The notes below the pieces were generated by a model, which was not told where the DNA came from, ran no database searches, and worked only from the letters and a program-made list of their open reading frames with translations. DNA of 64,000 bases from Oscillatoriaceae cyanobacterium Prado104 (GTDB lineage Bacteria > Cyanobacteriota > Cyanobacteriia > Cyanobacteriales > Microcoleaceae), in assembly GCA_025454405.1 (NCBI GenBank), contig JALOON010000006.1, positions 172,747 to 236,746 on the forward strand. The letters run 5' to 3'. The translations under genes and the position numbers were made by a program. Positions 8,736-18,632 of this stretch are shown here, in pieces. How positions within the stretch are numbered: position 1 is the stretch's first letter; every line of letters begins with the position of its first letter.

Positions 8736-9086
8736 ATGTCAGACCTCACTAATTCAGAATCCAAGTCTCAATCTTTAAAGGTAGCTGGAGAGACTTTGCC
8801 AGCCAAGTCGCAGCCTACCGTTTTGCGGTGCTTAATTGGTTCGCTAATTTCCAGCGCCTTTGCTTTTGGCTTGTATTCGCTAACAATGTCGATCGCCCTG
8901 AGTTTTGCCAGCAAGCCGGTGCATTCCGCCAATATTACCGTAATTAAAATTGGTGTCGCCGTGCGCACTTTAGTTGTGGGCATGGCAGCCTTAGGTACGG
9001 GCGTTTTCGGGATAGCAGCAGTGGGTTTGTTGCTGCTGGGAGTGCAAATTATGCTGCAAAAATTGCTGAAAAAACCAGCAGTCTGA
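8736..9086 (+). CDS. DUF3082 family membrane protein
   Basis: 116 residues. A polar N-terminal 27 residues precedes two strong membrane segments (about 30-55, LIGSLISSAFAFGLYSLTM, and 70-105, VRTLVVGMAALGTGVFGIAAVG). This is the pattern of the cyanobacterial DUF3082 family, also found in chloroplast-bearing lineages, of unknown function. The gene stands between ispE and the DUF488 pair on the same strand. The start codon follows an AATCTAA tandem repeat rather than a normal leader. Confidence 0.75.
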   Translation: MSDLTNSESKSQSLKVAGETLPAKSQPTVLRCLIGSLISSAFAFGLYSLTMSIALSFASKPVHSANITVIKIGVAVRTLVVGMAALGTGVFGIAAVGLLLLGVQIMLQKLLKKPAV

Positions 9087-9147
9087 GAATAGCTAAATAC
9101 CAAAACTTTGCTCGAAAGATGGGAAACAGAGAAGTAAAATTTAGACA

Positions 9148-9774
9148 ATGGAATTATTTACGATCGGGCATTCCAATCTAAGTATCGAAGCGTTTGTTTC
9201 GCTGCTGCAAAAACACGAAATTACAGCGGTTGCTGACGTGCGATCGCACCCTTACAGCCGCTATTTGCCCCATTTTAACAAATCTGAAATTAAAACTTCT
9301 CTATCAAATGCCGGTATTCAATATGTGTTTTTAGGCAAAGAGTTGGGCGCGAGGCCGGAAGATTTAAGCTGCTACGATATTGGCGGCAAAGCTTTGTACG
9401 ATCGCATCGCAGCCACTTCGCTATTTGCCGAAGGAATTGGGCGCTTGCTCAAAGGTACAACCAGTTATAAAATTAGTTTAATGTGCGCGGAAAAAGACCC
9501 GATAACTTGCCACAGAACAATTTTAGTTTGCCACAAACTCAAAGAATTTAACTTGCAAATCAATCACATCCTGTCTGACGGCAATTTAGAATCCCATGCA
9601 GATTTAGAATCCAGACTTTTCAGCAAGTTTAATAAAGGCAAAAACAGCAACGCACCCATTCAGTTAAGTTTGTTTGAAACTGTGCCGGAAGCACAAGCAG
9701 AAACCATCGATTTAGAAACAGCCTATCACCGCCAAGGATTGGAAATTGCTTATGTCAGCAAAACCGGCAATTAA
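9148..9774 (+). CDS. DUF488 domain protein (longer copy)
   Basis: 208 residues. Starts with LFTIGHSN, followed by VADVRSHPYSRYLPHFN and LGKELGARPED, and ends the core with LMCAEKDPITCHRTILVCHKL; the TIGHS, DVR and CxxxxxxxCHR motifs define DUF488. The conserved cysteines and Arg/His suggest an enzyme or metal/nucleotide-binding protein, but the activity is not established. About 50 extra residues follow the core. Its last 23 bases overlap the start of a second, divergent DUF488 gene, so the two are probably translationally coupled. Confidence 0.85.
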   Translation: MELFTIGHSNLSIEAFVSLLQKHEITAVADVRSHPYSRYLPHFNKSEIKTSLSNAGIQYVFLGKELGARPEDLSCYDIGGKALYDRIAATSLFAEGIGRLLKGTTSYKISLMCAEKDPITCHRTILVCHKLKEFNLQINHILSDGNLESHADLESRLFSKFNKGKNSNAPIQLSLFETVPEAQAETIDLETAYHRQGLEIAYVSKTGN

Positions 9775-10204
9775 TTTATTTACCATTGGTTTTACGCAAA
9801 AAAGCGCCGAACAGTTTTTCGATACTTTGATAGCAGCGGGAGTGCGGCGGGTGATTGACACGCGACTGAACAATGTTTCGCAATTGGCAGGTTTTGCCAA
9901 GCGCAAAGATTTGGAGTATTTTCTGCGGAAAATCGGCAATATTGAGTACGTTCACATTTTGGATTTAGCGCCGACTCAAGATATTTTGGATGATTATAAA
10001 AAGAAGAAAGGAGATTGGGAGGTTTACGAACAGAAGTTTTTAGAATTAATGCGATCGCGCCAAATCGAAAGTAAAGTTTCGCCGGAACTTTTAGATTGCG
10101 GTTGCTTGCTTTGCAGCGAACCAAAACCTCACAACTGCCACCGCCGTTTAGTTGCTGAATATCTCAGCGATAAGTGGCAAAATGTCAAAATCAGCCATCT
10201 GTAA
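9752..10204 (+). CDS. DUF488 domain protein (shorter copy), overlapping the first
   Basis: About 150 residues from ATG 9752 (MSAKPAINLFTIGFTQKSAE); a TTG two codons earlier is less likely. Core motifs: TIGFTQKS, VIDTRLNN, and LLCSEPKPHNCHRRLVAEYL. It belongs to the shorter DUF488 subfamily, with FTQK in place of HSN, and is clearly diverged from its upstream partner rather than a recent copy. The 23-bp overlap with the first gene implies co-expression, possibly as a heteromer. Function unknown. Confidence 0.85.
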   Translation: MSAKPAINLFTIGFTQKSAEQFFDTLIAAGVRRVIDTRLNNVSQLAGFAKRKDLEYFLRKIGNIEYVHILDLAPTQDILDDYKKKKGDWEVYEQKFLELMRSRQIESKVSPELLDCGCLLCSEPKPHNCHRRLVAEYLSDKWQNVKISHL

Positions 10205-11105
10205 ATAGTCGATCGTTGAGATTGAAGTTTAGACTGAGCAGATATTAAACTCAGATGTCGCTACAGTTTTGAACGTCAACAGTTGCAGCGCGTTACTCCC
10301 TTCCCACTAAAAGACTATGTACTTCTTTCTTCTTCTTCTCTTCGCGTTCTACCCTTCGGGAAGGCTTCGCCTACTGCGTCTTCGCGGTTCGTTCATTCAA
10401 TACAAATTCTTCAGGAGGGAAGGGAGTAAGCGTCAGAAGCTCAACGATAAGTATGTCAGGTCGATCGTAGCAAAAGTTGGAAAAGCGCGATCGAGAATCG
10501 CTCCCACACAAATAGACCCTAGTACATAGTTCTGCCCGATCTTGTATTTTAGGTCGATCGAAAGCTACTCGGCCTTTTCTCGATCGCACTTTTGAGTCGC
10601 CACAGCTTGTTTGATAAAGAAAAGCAATCTAAAAAACTATTTTCTTTTAAATTTTCGATCTATTGCAAGCTATCCCAATTTTTAGAAAAGCTCGATCGAA
10701 CCAAATTATTGACACCATTCTCAATTATTCGACGTGTTTGCGTTGTTTGAGCTTATTGCCTAATTTTCGGAATTGAGATACGATCGTCTAAAGTGGACTT
10801 TTATTATAACTAAATTTTGCTGTTGCCGTCGCAAACCCTTCAACTGACTCAAATAACAGAACTCGGGCAATGCAAAAAACAAAATATTTGATGCAGATAA
10901 CGGATTTCGACCGCTTTCAAATAAGATAAGAATTGTAACGCAAAAAGAGTCAATTTTGACAAATTGCAAGTTTTATGGTATGAAGGCGAAAAAGGATCGC
11001 GGTTTAGTATCAGCTTAGTCTAAAATCCAGCTCAATCCTCAGTCATTCCATCAATCAATCCACCAATCTAAAATCTAAAATCTAAAATCTAAAATCGATC
11101 GATTT
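10205..11105. other. 900-bp gap without a recognisable gene
   Basis: Open frames up to about 70 codons occur on both strands but none resembles a protein. The region holds a foldback element (10293-10429, separate entry), several CGATCG words, an AT-rich stretch (10600-10990) and, at 11066-11098, AATCTAAAATCTAAAATC repeats that end just before the next start codon. Nothing else was recognised. Confidence 0.6.
10293..10429. repeat. 137-bp foldback (MITE-like) element with 13-bp inverted ends
   Basis: TTACTCCCTTCCC at 10293-10305 is the exact complement of GGGAAGGGAGTAA at 10417-10429. Between them lies a CTTCTT-rich tract and an internal CGAAGGGTAG/CTTCGGGAAGGCTTCG palindromic segment. Terminal inverted repeats with a non-coding interior suggest a miniature mobile element. 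No target duplication was established. Confidence 0.45.
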
Positions 11106-11792
11106 ATGGTTCGCATAATTTGCCTTGCTAATTCGTGGAAACGCGGTGAAAGGTGCATCGCCGGAATTAACCCGCTGAAAGGTAAGTGGATTCGCCCCGT
11201 TTCCGATTTACCAGACGGTCGAATTCCTAAAGAAATGCGCCAGATAAATAGAATGGAACCCGCATTGTTGGATGTTTTAGAAATTCCTTTAGCAAAAACA
11301 GGGCCGGATTTCGGATTTGAAAGCGAAAACATCTCGGTTTTGCCGGGGAAGTGGCAAAAAGTAGGGAAAGTTCCGCCAAGTTATTTATTGCAGTATTGCA
11401 GCAAAGACCAATACATTTTGCACAACGATTTGCGGTATGTTACAGTAAGCTACATGCAGTCTCTGCCAGCGGGCGATCGACTGACTTTGCAACTGATAAA
11501 AGCAGTAAAATTTACAGTGAAAAAACTAAGTCAAAGATTTGAGGGCGGTCATAAATGGGAAGGATTTATTGAAACGCCGCAAGGTCAAACTTTGACAGCA
11601 ACAATTACCGACCCGGTGTTTATTAGAAAGTTAGAATTGAATTACCGACCGCAAAAAGTTTGTTTGGTTTCTGTGAGTTTGAGTATGCCTTGGCGGCCCG
11701 ATGATTGGGAGGAAGAGGGCGATCCTTGTTGGAAGTTGATTGCGGGTGTGGTAGAGTTGCCGGAAGAAATGCAAACAGTTGACAGCAAATAA
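11106..11792 (+). CDS. Dual-OB-domain-like protein
   Basis: 228 residues. The N-terminus MVRIICLANSWKRGERCIAG, then NPLKGKWIRPVSDLPDGRIP, and the C-terminal SLSMPWRPDDWEEEGDPCWKLIAG match the uncharacterised family annotated as dual OB-containing domain proteins, which are thought to bind nucleic acid or nucleotides. It lies downstream of the two DUF488 genes on the same strand but separated by 900 bp, so it is not clearly in the same operon. The start codon directly follows an AATCTAA repeat array. Assignment is from the overall pattern and has not been checked by a search. Confidence 0.55.
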   Translation: MVRIICLANSWKRGERCIAGINPLKGKWIRPVSDLPDGRIPKEMRQINRMEPALLDVLEIPLAKTGPDFGFESENISVLPGKWQKVGKVPPSYLLQYCSKDQYILHNDLRYVTVSYMQSLPAGDRLTLQLIKAVKFTVKKLSQRFEGGHKWEGFIETPQGQTLTATITDPVFIRKLELNYRPQKVCLVSVSLSMPWRPDDWEEEGDPCWKLIAGVVELPEEMQTVDSK

Positions 11793-12080
11793 ATGAGCGA
11801 TCGATTTTTGATTGAGTTTAGCAGAAGTTCTTGACATTGGATACCTTTAATAGCTACGCTTGGAATCTTTGTCAAACCAGCAATAGCACATTAAGACTAA
11901 AGAAATCGGGCTTTTACTTTGTTTTTACAAACCCAGTTTCTCACCGCCCCCGCAATCGATCGAACCCATATCTAGCGTAGGGTGTAGTGCGATCGCGCTA
12001 TATTTAGCTAATTTTTCTGCGGTTTGAAGATTGTTCGTGCTATAATTCTGCGGGACTGTCGCCGATAAGGGTGCTTTTTT

Positions 12081-13022
12081 ATGAAAGCCGAGTTTTACTT
12101 TGACCATCGCAGATATATTTGCAGTTTAGTTCGAGTTGATTCTGTCAAGGAGTTAAAAATTAAGAATTGTCAAGGTTTAGTTTTGGCTGTTAAGCAAGGA
12201 CAAAAAGTTGGACTTATAGGAAAAACACGTCAAGATGCCAGACAGGTAGATGTGTCTCAACCGTATTTTTACAATCTGATTAAAGCAGCAATGAGTGCTT
12301 TGGATTTAGCAAGTAAAGATGAAGTTATTTTAGATAAAAATCGGGCGATCGCGGATGCGGAAAAAATAATTCAGCAGCAAACTAGAGAAATCAGCGTTCT
12401 CAACGAACAGATGAATATGTTAATCGCTCAATTAAAACTCTTGTCAGCCCAACATAATTCTGCCCAACAGCAGCAGTTACCTACTCTATTAATAGAAAAT
12501 GATATCGCAGACAGTGAAATCAGTCAAGAGGTCGATCGACCTTTAATCTTGCCAGCAGATTTACCGCTCCAGTTAATAGAAAATGAAATCAGAGAAAGCG
12601 AACTCAGTCAAGAGACAGAGCGACCTTTAATCTTGCCAGCAGATTTACCGCTCCAGTTAATAGAAAATGAAATCAGAGAAAGCGAACTCAGTCAAGAGAC
12701 AGAGCGACATTCAGCCCCGCTAGCGGATTTACCGATGCCAGAAACAGACGATCGAATCTCAGACAGTGAAATCGAACGATCGGGAGAATTTTCCACAGCA
12801 GAAACGCCTGAAACTGCATTAGATGAAATAGTAGAGCAAGTTCGGTTAGAGGAGATTGAAGGAGAGGAAGAACTCGGCGTAATTACCGGGAAAAATGTCA
12901 ACCCAGAAAATGCAGAGGAATCAGAAATTTATGCGATAGAAGTTGCTGTGCGAGGGAACGATCGTGAAGTTAAGCGGTTGCCAAGAAGGGCGTCAAATCG
13001 GAAGATGAGAAAGAAATCTTGA
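12081..13022 (+). CDS. Coiled-coil protein with exact 28-residue repeats
   Basis: 313 residues, function not recognised. The N-terminal 90 residues form a small globular part beginning MKAEFYFDHRRYICSLVRVD; residues about 95-135 are a predicted coiled coil (KIIQQQTREISVLNEQMNML). Then follow two identical 28-residue repeats (DNA 12537-12620 and 12621-12704) of the type RPLILPADLPLQLIENEIRE, preceded by a degenerate copy. The C-terminal third is acidic and ends in a strongly basic tail (RLPRRASNRKMRKKS). The two exact copies point to a very recent duplication. No close partner is evident. Confidence 0.65.
   Translation: MKAEFYFDHRRYICSLVRVDSVKELKIKNCQGLVLAVKQGQKVGLIGKTRQDARQVDVSQPYFYNLIKAAMSALDLASKDEVILDKNRAIADAEKIIQQQTREISVLNEQMNMLIAQLKLLSAQHNSAQQQQLPTLLIENDIADSEISQEVDRPLILPADLPLQLIENEIRESELSQETERPLILPADLPLQLIENEIRESELSQETERHSAPLADLPMPETDDRISDSEIERSGEFSTAETPETALDEIVEQVRLEEIEGEEELGVITGKNVNPENAEESEIYAIEVAVRGNDREVKRLPRRASNRKMRKKS
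12537..12704 (+). repeat. Two exact 84-bp tandem repeats inside the coiled-coil gene
   Basis: Units begin at 12537 and 12621 (CGACCTTTAATCTTGCCAGC); a third start, CGACATTCAG, diverges at 12705. A degraded earlier copy covers about 12481-12536. The 84-bp period keeps the frame, adding 28 residues per copy. Confidence 0.9.
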
Positions 13023-13037
13023 TGCGGGCGATCGAAT

Positions 13038-13514
13038 TTATAATACTGCGCAGAATTGTATTGTACCGCATTCTGCAATCGCCCGATCGCCATCTAAATT
13101 AAAGCGACTGCAAACCCTATAAACTGCCGAACATAAGGCGCTCGAAATCCTAAAACAATATCCGTTTTCGGTACGCCTAGTTCCAACAACATAATATTCT
13201 TCTTCCTCAAGTCCGAATTGGGATGGTTTGATTTGAAACATCAAATCGTCCAATTTGTGAAACTCTGAGTCCAAAACGATCGCCGCGACATCTTCCCCTG
13301 CTTGCTGTAACAGAATTCGATCGCCCCGCAACATCACTCGTTTGATAATCTCGATCGGATTTCGGCAAAACTCCTCAGCGGTTAAACGAAGAAAACCCTC
13401 ACCCCCACTCGCCCCATTTCCCAGTGGCGCAGAATTATCTGAATTATCTTGCACTTCGCGCGCCATTGCAGGTACGATCGAACTATTGCCAGCGGTAGTA
13501 TGTATTTCAGCCAT
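13038..13514 (-). CDS. Phd/YefM-like antitoxin-related protein, without a toxin
   Basis: 158 residues. Residues about 43-92 (FLRLTAEEFCRNPIEIIKRV, then GDRILLQQAGEDVAAIVLDS and EFHKLDDLM) have the pattern of the Phd/YefM fold: a start-to-strand helix, then a GDxxLLxxxGxDVAAIV strand pair and a helix starting EFxxLD. The N-terminal 40 residues are low-complexity and the C-terminal 60 are not recognised. The gene next to it on the same strand is not a toxin, so if it is an antitoxin it is orphan or has been recruited to another role. Confidence 0.5.
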   Translation of the reverse strand: MAEIHTTAGNSSIVPAMAREVQDNSDNSAPLGNGASGGEGFLRLTAEEFCRNPIEIIKRVMLRGDRILLQQAGEDVAAIVLDSEFHKLDDLMFQIKPSQFGLEEEEYYVVGTRRTENGYCFRISSALCSAVYRVCSRFNLDGDRAIAECGTIQFCAVL

Positions 13515-13753
13515 GACTTGTTACCCAACATTCCCATAATTCTTGACACGATCGTTGGCCGTATTGCACAACAGATATAGCAGTTCTCAAATTAAAGAGG
13601 TACGCGCGATCGTCAATTATCCCATGTACCTCACTTAACTGCGAAAAACTATAAAATCGTAAATATACAACACCTTCGTTGCTTTACCAAAAATCGAGAG
13701 TCTCGCATCTCCTTTGCTGTCAACTGTCAACTGTCAACTATCAACTGTAATTT

Positions 13754-16700
13754 ATGAATAGCTTATTCCTCGATCGCCTCCACCATCCCTCTCGTCCCGT
13801 CATCGTCTTCGACGGCGCAATGGGAACCAACTTGCAAGTCCAAAACCTCACAGCAGAAGACTTCGGCGGCAAAGAATACGAAGGCTGCAACGAATATCTC
13901 GTTCACACCAAACCCGAAGCCGTCGCCAAAGTACACCGCGGCTTCCTCGAAGCAGGCGCAGATGTCATCGAAACCGACACCTTCGGCGGCACATCGATCG
14001 TCCTCGCCGAATACGATTTAGCAGACAAAGCTTATTACTTAAACAAAACAGCTACCGAATTAGCAAAGAGTGCCGCCGCCGAATTTTCCACACCCGAAAA
14101 GCCGCGATTTGTAGCAGGTTCGATCGGCCCCGGAACCAAATTACCCACTTTAGGACACATCGATTTTGACACGCTAACCCGCGCTTTTGCCGAACAAGCA
14201 GAAGGACTTTACGACGGCGGCGCTGACTTGTTATTAGTAGAAACCTGTCAAGATGTCCTGCAAATCAAAGCAGCATTAAACGCGATCGAATCCGTATTCC
14301 AGAAAAAAGGATCGCGCCTGCCCTTAATGGTATCGGTGACGATGGAAGCCACCGGCACAATGCTAGTCGGTTCCGACATCAGCGCTGTTTTGACAATTTT
14401 GCAGCCCTATCCGATCGATATTTTAGGATTAAACTGCGCCACCGGGCCCGATCGCATGGTCGAACATATCAAATATCTTTCCCAACATTCACCCTTCACA
14501 GTTTCCTGCATTCCCAACGCAGGCTTACCCGAAAACATCGGCGGTCACGCCCACTACAAACTCACGCCATTAGAATTAAAAATGGCCTTGATGCACTTTG
14601 TCGAAGACTTGGGCGTGCAAGTCATCGGCGGCTGCTGCGGCACGCGCTACGAACACATCCAACAACTATCAGAAATCGGCCAAACTCTCACCCCCAAAAA
14701 TCGCGAAATTACTTGGGAACCATCGGCGGCGTCAATTTACAGCGCCCAACCCTACGAACAAGACAATTCCTTCTTAATTGTCGGCGAAAAACTCAACGCT
14801 AGCGGTTCCAAAAAATGCCGCGACTTGCTAAATGCTGAAGATTGGGACGGCTTGGTAGCAATGGCGCGAGATCAAGTAAGAGAAGGCGCGCACGTTCTCG
14901 ATGTTAACGTCGATTACGTAGGCCGCGACGGCGTGCGGGATATGAAAGAATTAGTTTCCCGCGTCGTTACTAATGCCACTCTCCCTTTAATGCTAGATTC
15001 CACAGAGTGGGAAAAAATGGAAGCCGGCTTAAAAGTTGCGGGCGGCAAGTGCTTGTTAAATTCTACCAACTATGAAGACGGAGAACCGCGTTTTTACAAA
15101 GTTTTAGAACTGGCTAAAAAATACGGTGCCGGGATAGTTATCGGTACAATTGATGAAGACGGAATGGCAAGGACAGCAGACAAGAAATTTGCGATCGCCC
15201 AACGCGCCTACAACGCCGCGATCGAATACGGAATTCCCCCGTCAGAAATCTTTTTCGACACCTTAGCCCTGCCCATTTCTACCGGAATTGAAGAAGACAG
15301 AAAAAACGGTCAAGCGACGATCGAATCGATCCGCCTCATCAGCCAAGAATTACCCGGATGTCACGTACTTTTAGGAGTTTCCAACATTTCCTTCGGCTTG
15401 AATCCGGCAGCGCGGCAAGTTTTAAATTCCATGTTTTTGCACGAAGCAATGCAAGCCGGAATGGACTCGGCAATTGTCAGCGCCAACAAGATTTTACCGC
15501 TGGCAAAAATTGACCCCCAACACCAAGAAATCTGCCGCAAACTGATTTATGACGAACGGCAGTTCGACGGCGAAATTTGCGTTTACGACCCCTTGGCGGA
15601 GCTCACAACAGTGTTTGCGGGCAAAACTACCAAGCGCGATCGCAGTCAAGATGAAAACCTGCCCGTAGAAGAACGTCTCAAGCGCCACATCATCGACGGC
15701 GAGAGAATCGGACTCGAACAACAACTTGCCAAAGCATTAGAAACCTATCCTCCCCTGCACATTATCAATACTTTCTTATTAGACGGCATGAAAGTAGTTG
15801 GAGAATTGTTCGGATCGGGACAAATGCAATTACCATTTGTACTGCAATCGGCGGAAACCATGAAAGCGGCCGTGGCTTATTTAGAACCGCACATGGAAAA
15901 GTCTGAATCGGGCGATAATGCTAAGGGAACCTTCATCATTGCTACCGTCAAAGGCGACGTTCACGATATCGGCAAAAACTTGGTCGATATTATTTTATCA
16001 AACAACGGCTACCGCGTAATTAACTTGGGAATCAAACAGCCAGTTGACAACATTATCGAAGCCTACGAACAGCATAAAGCCGATTGCATTGCGATGAGCG
16101 GCTTGCTGGTGAAATCTACGGCCTTCATGAAAGAAAACTTGGAGGTATTCAACCAAAAAGGAATTACCGTTCCCGTAATATTGGGTGGCGCGGCATTGAC
16201 GCCGAAATTTGTCCGCGAAGACTGTCAGAATACATACAAAGGTCGAGTAATTTACGGCAAAGATGCGTTTTCCGATTTGCATTTCATGGACAAACTAATG
16301 CCCGCAAAAGCTGCAGGTCAATGGGAAGATTTGCAGGGATTTTTGGGCGAGTTTGCCGAAGAAAATGGGAACGGGGCGGTTAAGGAAATAGCGACAGAAA
16401 CGACTGGTGAGGATGTTCAAAAAATAGAGATTCCGGTGGTTGTTGATACGGTGCGATCGGAAGCAGTTGCAATCGAGATCGATCGGCCGAATCCGCCTTT
16501 CTGGGGAACCAAAATATTGCAGCCGGAAGACATTCCCTTTGAGGAAATTTTCTGGCATTTAGACTTGCAAGCATTAATCGCCGGACAGTGGCAATTCCGC
16601 AAGCCAAAAGAACAATCGCGGGAAGAATACGACGCTTTCTTAGCTGAAAAAGTCTATCCAATTTTGGAAGAGTGGAAACATAAAATTATAGCAGAAAAGC

Positions 16701-17308
16701 TGCTGCACCCGCAAGCAATTTACGGCTATTTTCCCTGCCAAGCTGAAGGAAATTCGCTGCATTTGTACGATCCGGAAATCATGAATAACGGCGGGCAAAT
16801 TCCAGAAACACCCGCTGTAACATTCACATTTCCGCGTCAAAAATCCGGTCGTCGCTTGTGCATCGCCGACTTTTTCGCGCCCAAAGAATCGGGAAAAATC
16901 GATGTATTTCCGATGCAAGTAGCGACGGTTGGAAACATTGCCACCGAGTACGCGCAAAAACTATTTGCCAACAACCAATATACCGACTATCTCTACTTCC
17001 ACGGATTGGCGGTACAAGCAGCGGAAGCAGTAGCAGAATTGACGCACGCCCGCATCCGTCGCGAATTGGGATTTGGTAGCGAAGAACCCGATAACATTCG
17101 GGATATGCTAGCGCAAAGATATCGCGGATCGCGCTACAGTTTCGGCTATCCTGCTTGTCCTAACATGGCGGATCAGTACAAACAATTGGAGTTGTTGGGG
17201 TGCGATCGAATCAGCCTTTATATGGATGAAAGCGAACAGTTGTATCCCGAACAATCAACAACCGCGATTATCACCTATCACCCAGTTGCTAAATACTTTA
17301 CCGCTTGA
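13754..17308 (+). CDS. metH: Cobalamin-dependent methionine synthase
   Basis: 1184 residues with the full modular order: homocysteine-binding barrel (about 1-310; zinc ligands Cys228 in LGLNCATGP and Cys294/Cys295 in GGCCGT), folate-binding barrel (about 340-600; [13 protein letters not shown]), cobalamin cap and Rossmann module (about 645-870; [10 protein letters not shown] with the cobalt-binding His737, then SGLLVKS and VILGGAALT), and the SAM-dependent reactivation domain (about 960-1180; ending with [11 protein letters not shown]). It remethylates homocysteine with methyl-tetrahydrofolate. An acidic linker rich in Glu and Val (about 875-920) separates the B12 and activation domains. The start codon lies a few bases after a CAACTGTCAACTATC repeat tract. 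No cobalamin riboswitch was recognised upstream. Confidence 0.95.
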   Translation: MNSLFLDRLHHPSRPVIVFDGAMGTNLQVQNLTAEDFGGKEYEGCNEYLVHTKPEAVAKVHRGFLEAGADVIETDTFGGTSIVLAEYDLADKAYYLNKTATELAKSAAAEFSTPEKPRFVAGSIGPGTKLPTLGHIDFDTLTRAFAEQAEGLYDGGADLLLVETCQDVLQIKAALNAIESVFQKKGSRLPLMVSVTMEATGTMLVGSDISAVLTILQPYPIDILGLNCATGPDRMVEHIKYLSQHSPFTVSCIPNAGLPENIGGHAHYKLTPLELKMALMHFVEDLGVQVIGGCCGTRYEHIQQLSEIGQTLTPKNREITWEPSAASIYSAQPYEQDNSFLIVGEKLNASGSKKCRDLLNAEDWDGLVAMARDQVREGAHVLDVNVDYVGRDGVRDMKELVSRVVTNATLPLMLDSTEWEKMEAGLKVAGGKCLLNSTNYEDGEPRFYKVLELAKKYGAGIVIGTIDEDGMARTADKKFAIAQRAYNAAIEYGIPPSEIFFDTLALPISTGIEEDRKNGQATIESIRLISQELPGCHVLLGVSNISFGLNPAARQVLNSMFLHEAMQAGMDSAIVSANKILPLAKIDPQHQEICRKLIYDERQFDGEICVYDPLAELTTVFAGKTTKRDRSQDENLPVEERLKRHIIDGERIGLEQQLAKALETYPPLHIINTFLLDGMKVVGELFGSGQMQLPFVLQSAETMKAAVAYLEPHMEKSESGDNAKGTFIIATVKGDVHDIGKNLVDIILSNNGYRVINLGIKQPVDNIIEAYEQHKADCIAMSGLLVKSTAFMKENLEVFNQKGITVPVILGGAALTPKFVREDCQNTYKGRVIYGKDAFSDLHFMDKLMPAKAAGQWEDLQGFLGEFAEENGNGAVKEIATETTGEDVQKIEIPVVVDTVRSEAVAIEIDRPNPPFWGTKILQPEDIPFEEIFWHLDLQALIAGQWQFRKPKEQSREEYDAFLAEKVYPILEEWKHKIIAEKLLHPQAIYGYFPCQAEGNSLHLYDPEIMNNGGQIPETPAVTFTFPRQKSGRRLCIADFFAPKESGKIDVFPMQVATVGNIATEYAQKLFANNQYTDYLYFHGLAVQAAEAVAELTHARIRRELGFGSEEPDNIRDMLAQRYRGSRYSFGYPACPNMADQYKQLELLGCDRISLYMDESEQLYPEQSTTAIITYHPVAKYFTA

Positions 17309-17319
17309 TTTGTAGATTT

Positions 17320-17344
17320 GTAGGGTGCGCAGCGCGCACCTTAC
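17320..17344. repeat. GTGCGC palindromic repeat, copy 1
   Basis: GTAGGGTGCGCAGCGCGCAC followed by CTTAC, an almost perfect palindrome just after metH. It could act as a terminator but has no T-run. Near-identical copies are at 53731-53755, 61379-61402 and 63796-63820. Confidence 0.8.
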
Positions 17345-17393
17345 CGATTGATTTTTTCAATACAATAGATAAAGAGTTGTTGGGGGAAGGCTG

Positions 17394-17636
17394 ATGACAT
17401 TACAGGAATTACAGAACCGGGCCCTGCAGTTGCCCATCGGCGATCGCTGGCGTTTAGTGCAGTCGTTGTTGAGTTCCATTCAACAGGAAACGCTAGCTTT
17501 TAACACTGTAACTCCAAAGACGAACTCTTTGACTAATCTCGATCCCTGGACTCAAAGTCTAATCGGTGTAATTCAGTTAGATACAGAAGAGTCTACAAAA
17601 TCCTATGTAGATTACCTGGAGGAGAAATACAATTGA
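17394..17636 (+). CDS. Probable antitoxin of a PIN-domain toxin
   Basis: 80 residues: MTLQELQNRALQLPIGDRWR followed by LVQSLLSSIQQET, a helical pattern seen in small antitoxins encoded upstream of PIN toxins in cyanobacteria. The last codon overlaps the TTG start of the toxin gene (TTGA, 17633-17636), and a GGAGGAG ribosome-binding site for the toxin lies within its 3' end. The role is inferred mainly from position and size. Confidence 0.7.
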   Translation: MTLQELQNRALQLPIGDRWRLVQSLLSSIQQETLAFNTVTPKTNSLTNLDPWTQSLIGVIQLDTEESTKSYVDYLEEKYN

Positions 17637-18049
17637 GGCGCGTATTATTTGATAGTGACGTTTTGCTCGATATTCTAGCTCAGCGACAGCCATTTGTTGT
17701 TGCCTCCGCACAGGCATTAAATACCGTGACACAATCGCAAGTGCACGGATATGTTTCAGGTCATGCTGTGACGAATATTTTTTATATTTTGCGCCGTCAA
17801 GTTGGTAGTGAAACAGCACGCGAACTTCTATCGAGGTTATTGCAACATCTTCAGATTGCTAGCGTGACAGATGCAGTTATTAGGGCTGCGTTGCAAAGCT
17901 CTATTACAGATTTTGAAGATGCTGTAACCAGCGAAGCTGCCAATGCCGCAGGAGCAGAAGTTATTGTAACCCGAAATACACCTGATTTTGCTGCTTCAGC
18001 CATCCCCGCACTATTACCAGAAGAGTTTTTAGCTATGCCGTTGGAGTAA
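17633..18049 (+). CDS. PIN-domain toxin (VapC-like)
   Basis: 138 residues from a TTG start, with GGAGGAG nine bases upstream. PIN motifs: RRVLFDSDVLLDIL (Asp7/Asp9) at the N-terminus, a conserved helix with VTNIFYILRR, then SITDFEDAVTSEAA with the second acidic cluster and VTRNTPDFAASAIP with the third. Such proteins are Mg-dependent RNases held inactive by their partner. Together with the preceding gene it forms a standard type II pair. An ATG is lacking, so TTG is the only sensible start. Confidence 0.85.
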   Translation: MRRVLFDSDVLLDILAQRQPFVVASAQALNTVTQSQVHGYVSGHAVTNIFYILRRQVGSETARELLSRLLQHLQIASVTDAVIRAALQSSITDFEDAVTSEAANAAGAEVIVTRNTPDFAASAIPALLPEEFLAMPLE

Positions 18050-18632
18050 TTACTAAAATCACAAAAACAAGGACATTCCCAAAATAAGCAGTAAGCGAGT
18101 GATGGCGCGGCATAACGAGGTGCTGCACTGGAACGCTGCAATTTAGTCTGCTGAGCGTTCAAGGTTATCTGCGTCTGGTGAGATCTGCCCTCTAAATTGT
18201 TGGAAATTACCAAAAACATTGTCAGCGACGCACCCTAATTTTTGATGTCTGCAAGAAAGGACCCAAGTCCTTACTACGAACATATTTATGTAGGGTGCGT
18301 CGCGATCGACTAACTTAAAAACAACAAAAATCTCACGGCGACGCACCACAAATAAAAAGGTGCGTCACCCTAAGATTGCGGGAAATTACCAAAAACCCGG
18401 TCAGCGATGCACCCTACTTTCTACTAACTTAAAAACAGTCACAATTTCCGTCGCTTTGCACCCGAATTTCCTTCTGGCTTCTTCCTTCTTCCTTAATTCG
18501 CTCGATCGCCAAATTACCGATTAACGATCGCAACAGATGGTATGGTAATTTTTTGCAGATCGAGCTTAAACTTATTCCCGCAGATAGATACTTCTTCTGA
18601 TGCAGTAGCAAAAGCCGATTTTCAACTAAATT
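18050..18632. repeat. Intergenic region with repeated GTGCGTC-type palindromes
   Basis: No gene is evident. Several related copies of a GGTGCGTC/GACGCACC palindrome occur (about 18218-18237, 18291-18304, 18336-18372 and 18400-18420), sometimes joined to ATTACCAAAAACCCGGTCAGCG-like segments. An AAGAAGGAAG repeat in complementary form sits at 18470-18495. These look like a local pile-up of a dispersed palindromic repeat. Confidence 0.65.

Noticed and set aside
10317..10529. 70-codon frame in the gap after the DUF488 pair
   Set aside because: It lies over the foldback element and translates low-complexity repeat DNA.
13515..13753. Cobalamin riboswitch before metH
   Set aside because: No B12-box-like sequence or recognisable structure could be seen; the leader mostly consists of simple repeats.
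17394..18049. Mobile defence island starting with the toxin-antitoxin pair
   Set aside because: Only one TA pair; no integrase, recombinase or other defence genes in the surroundings.
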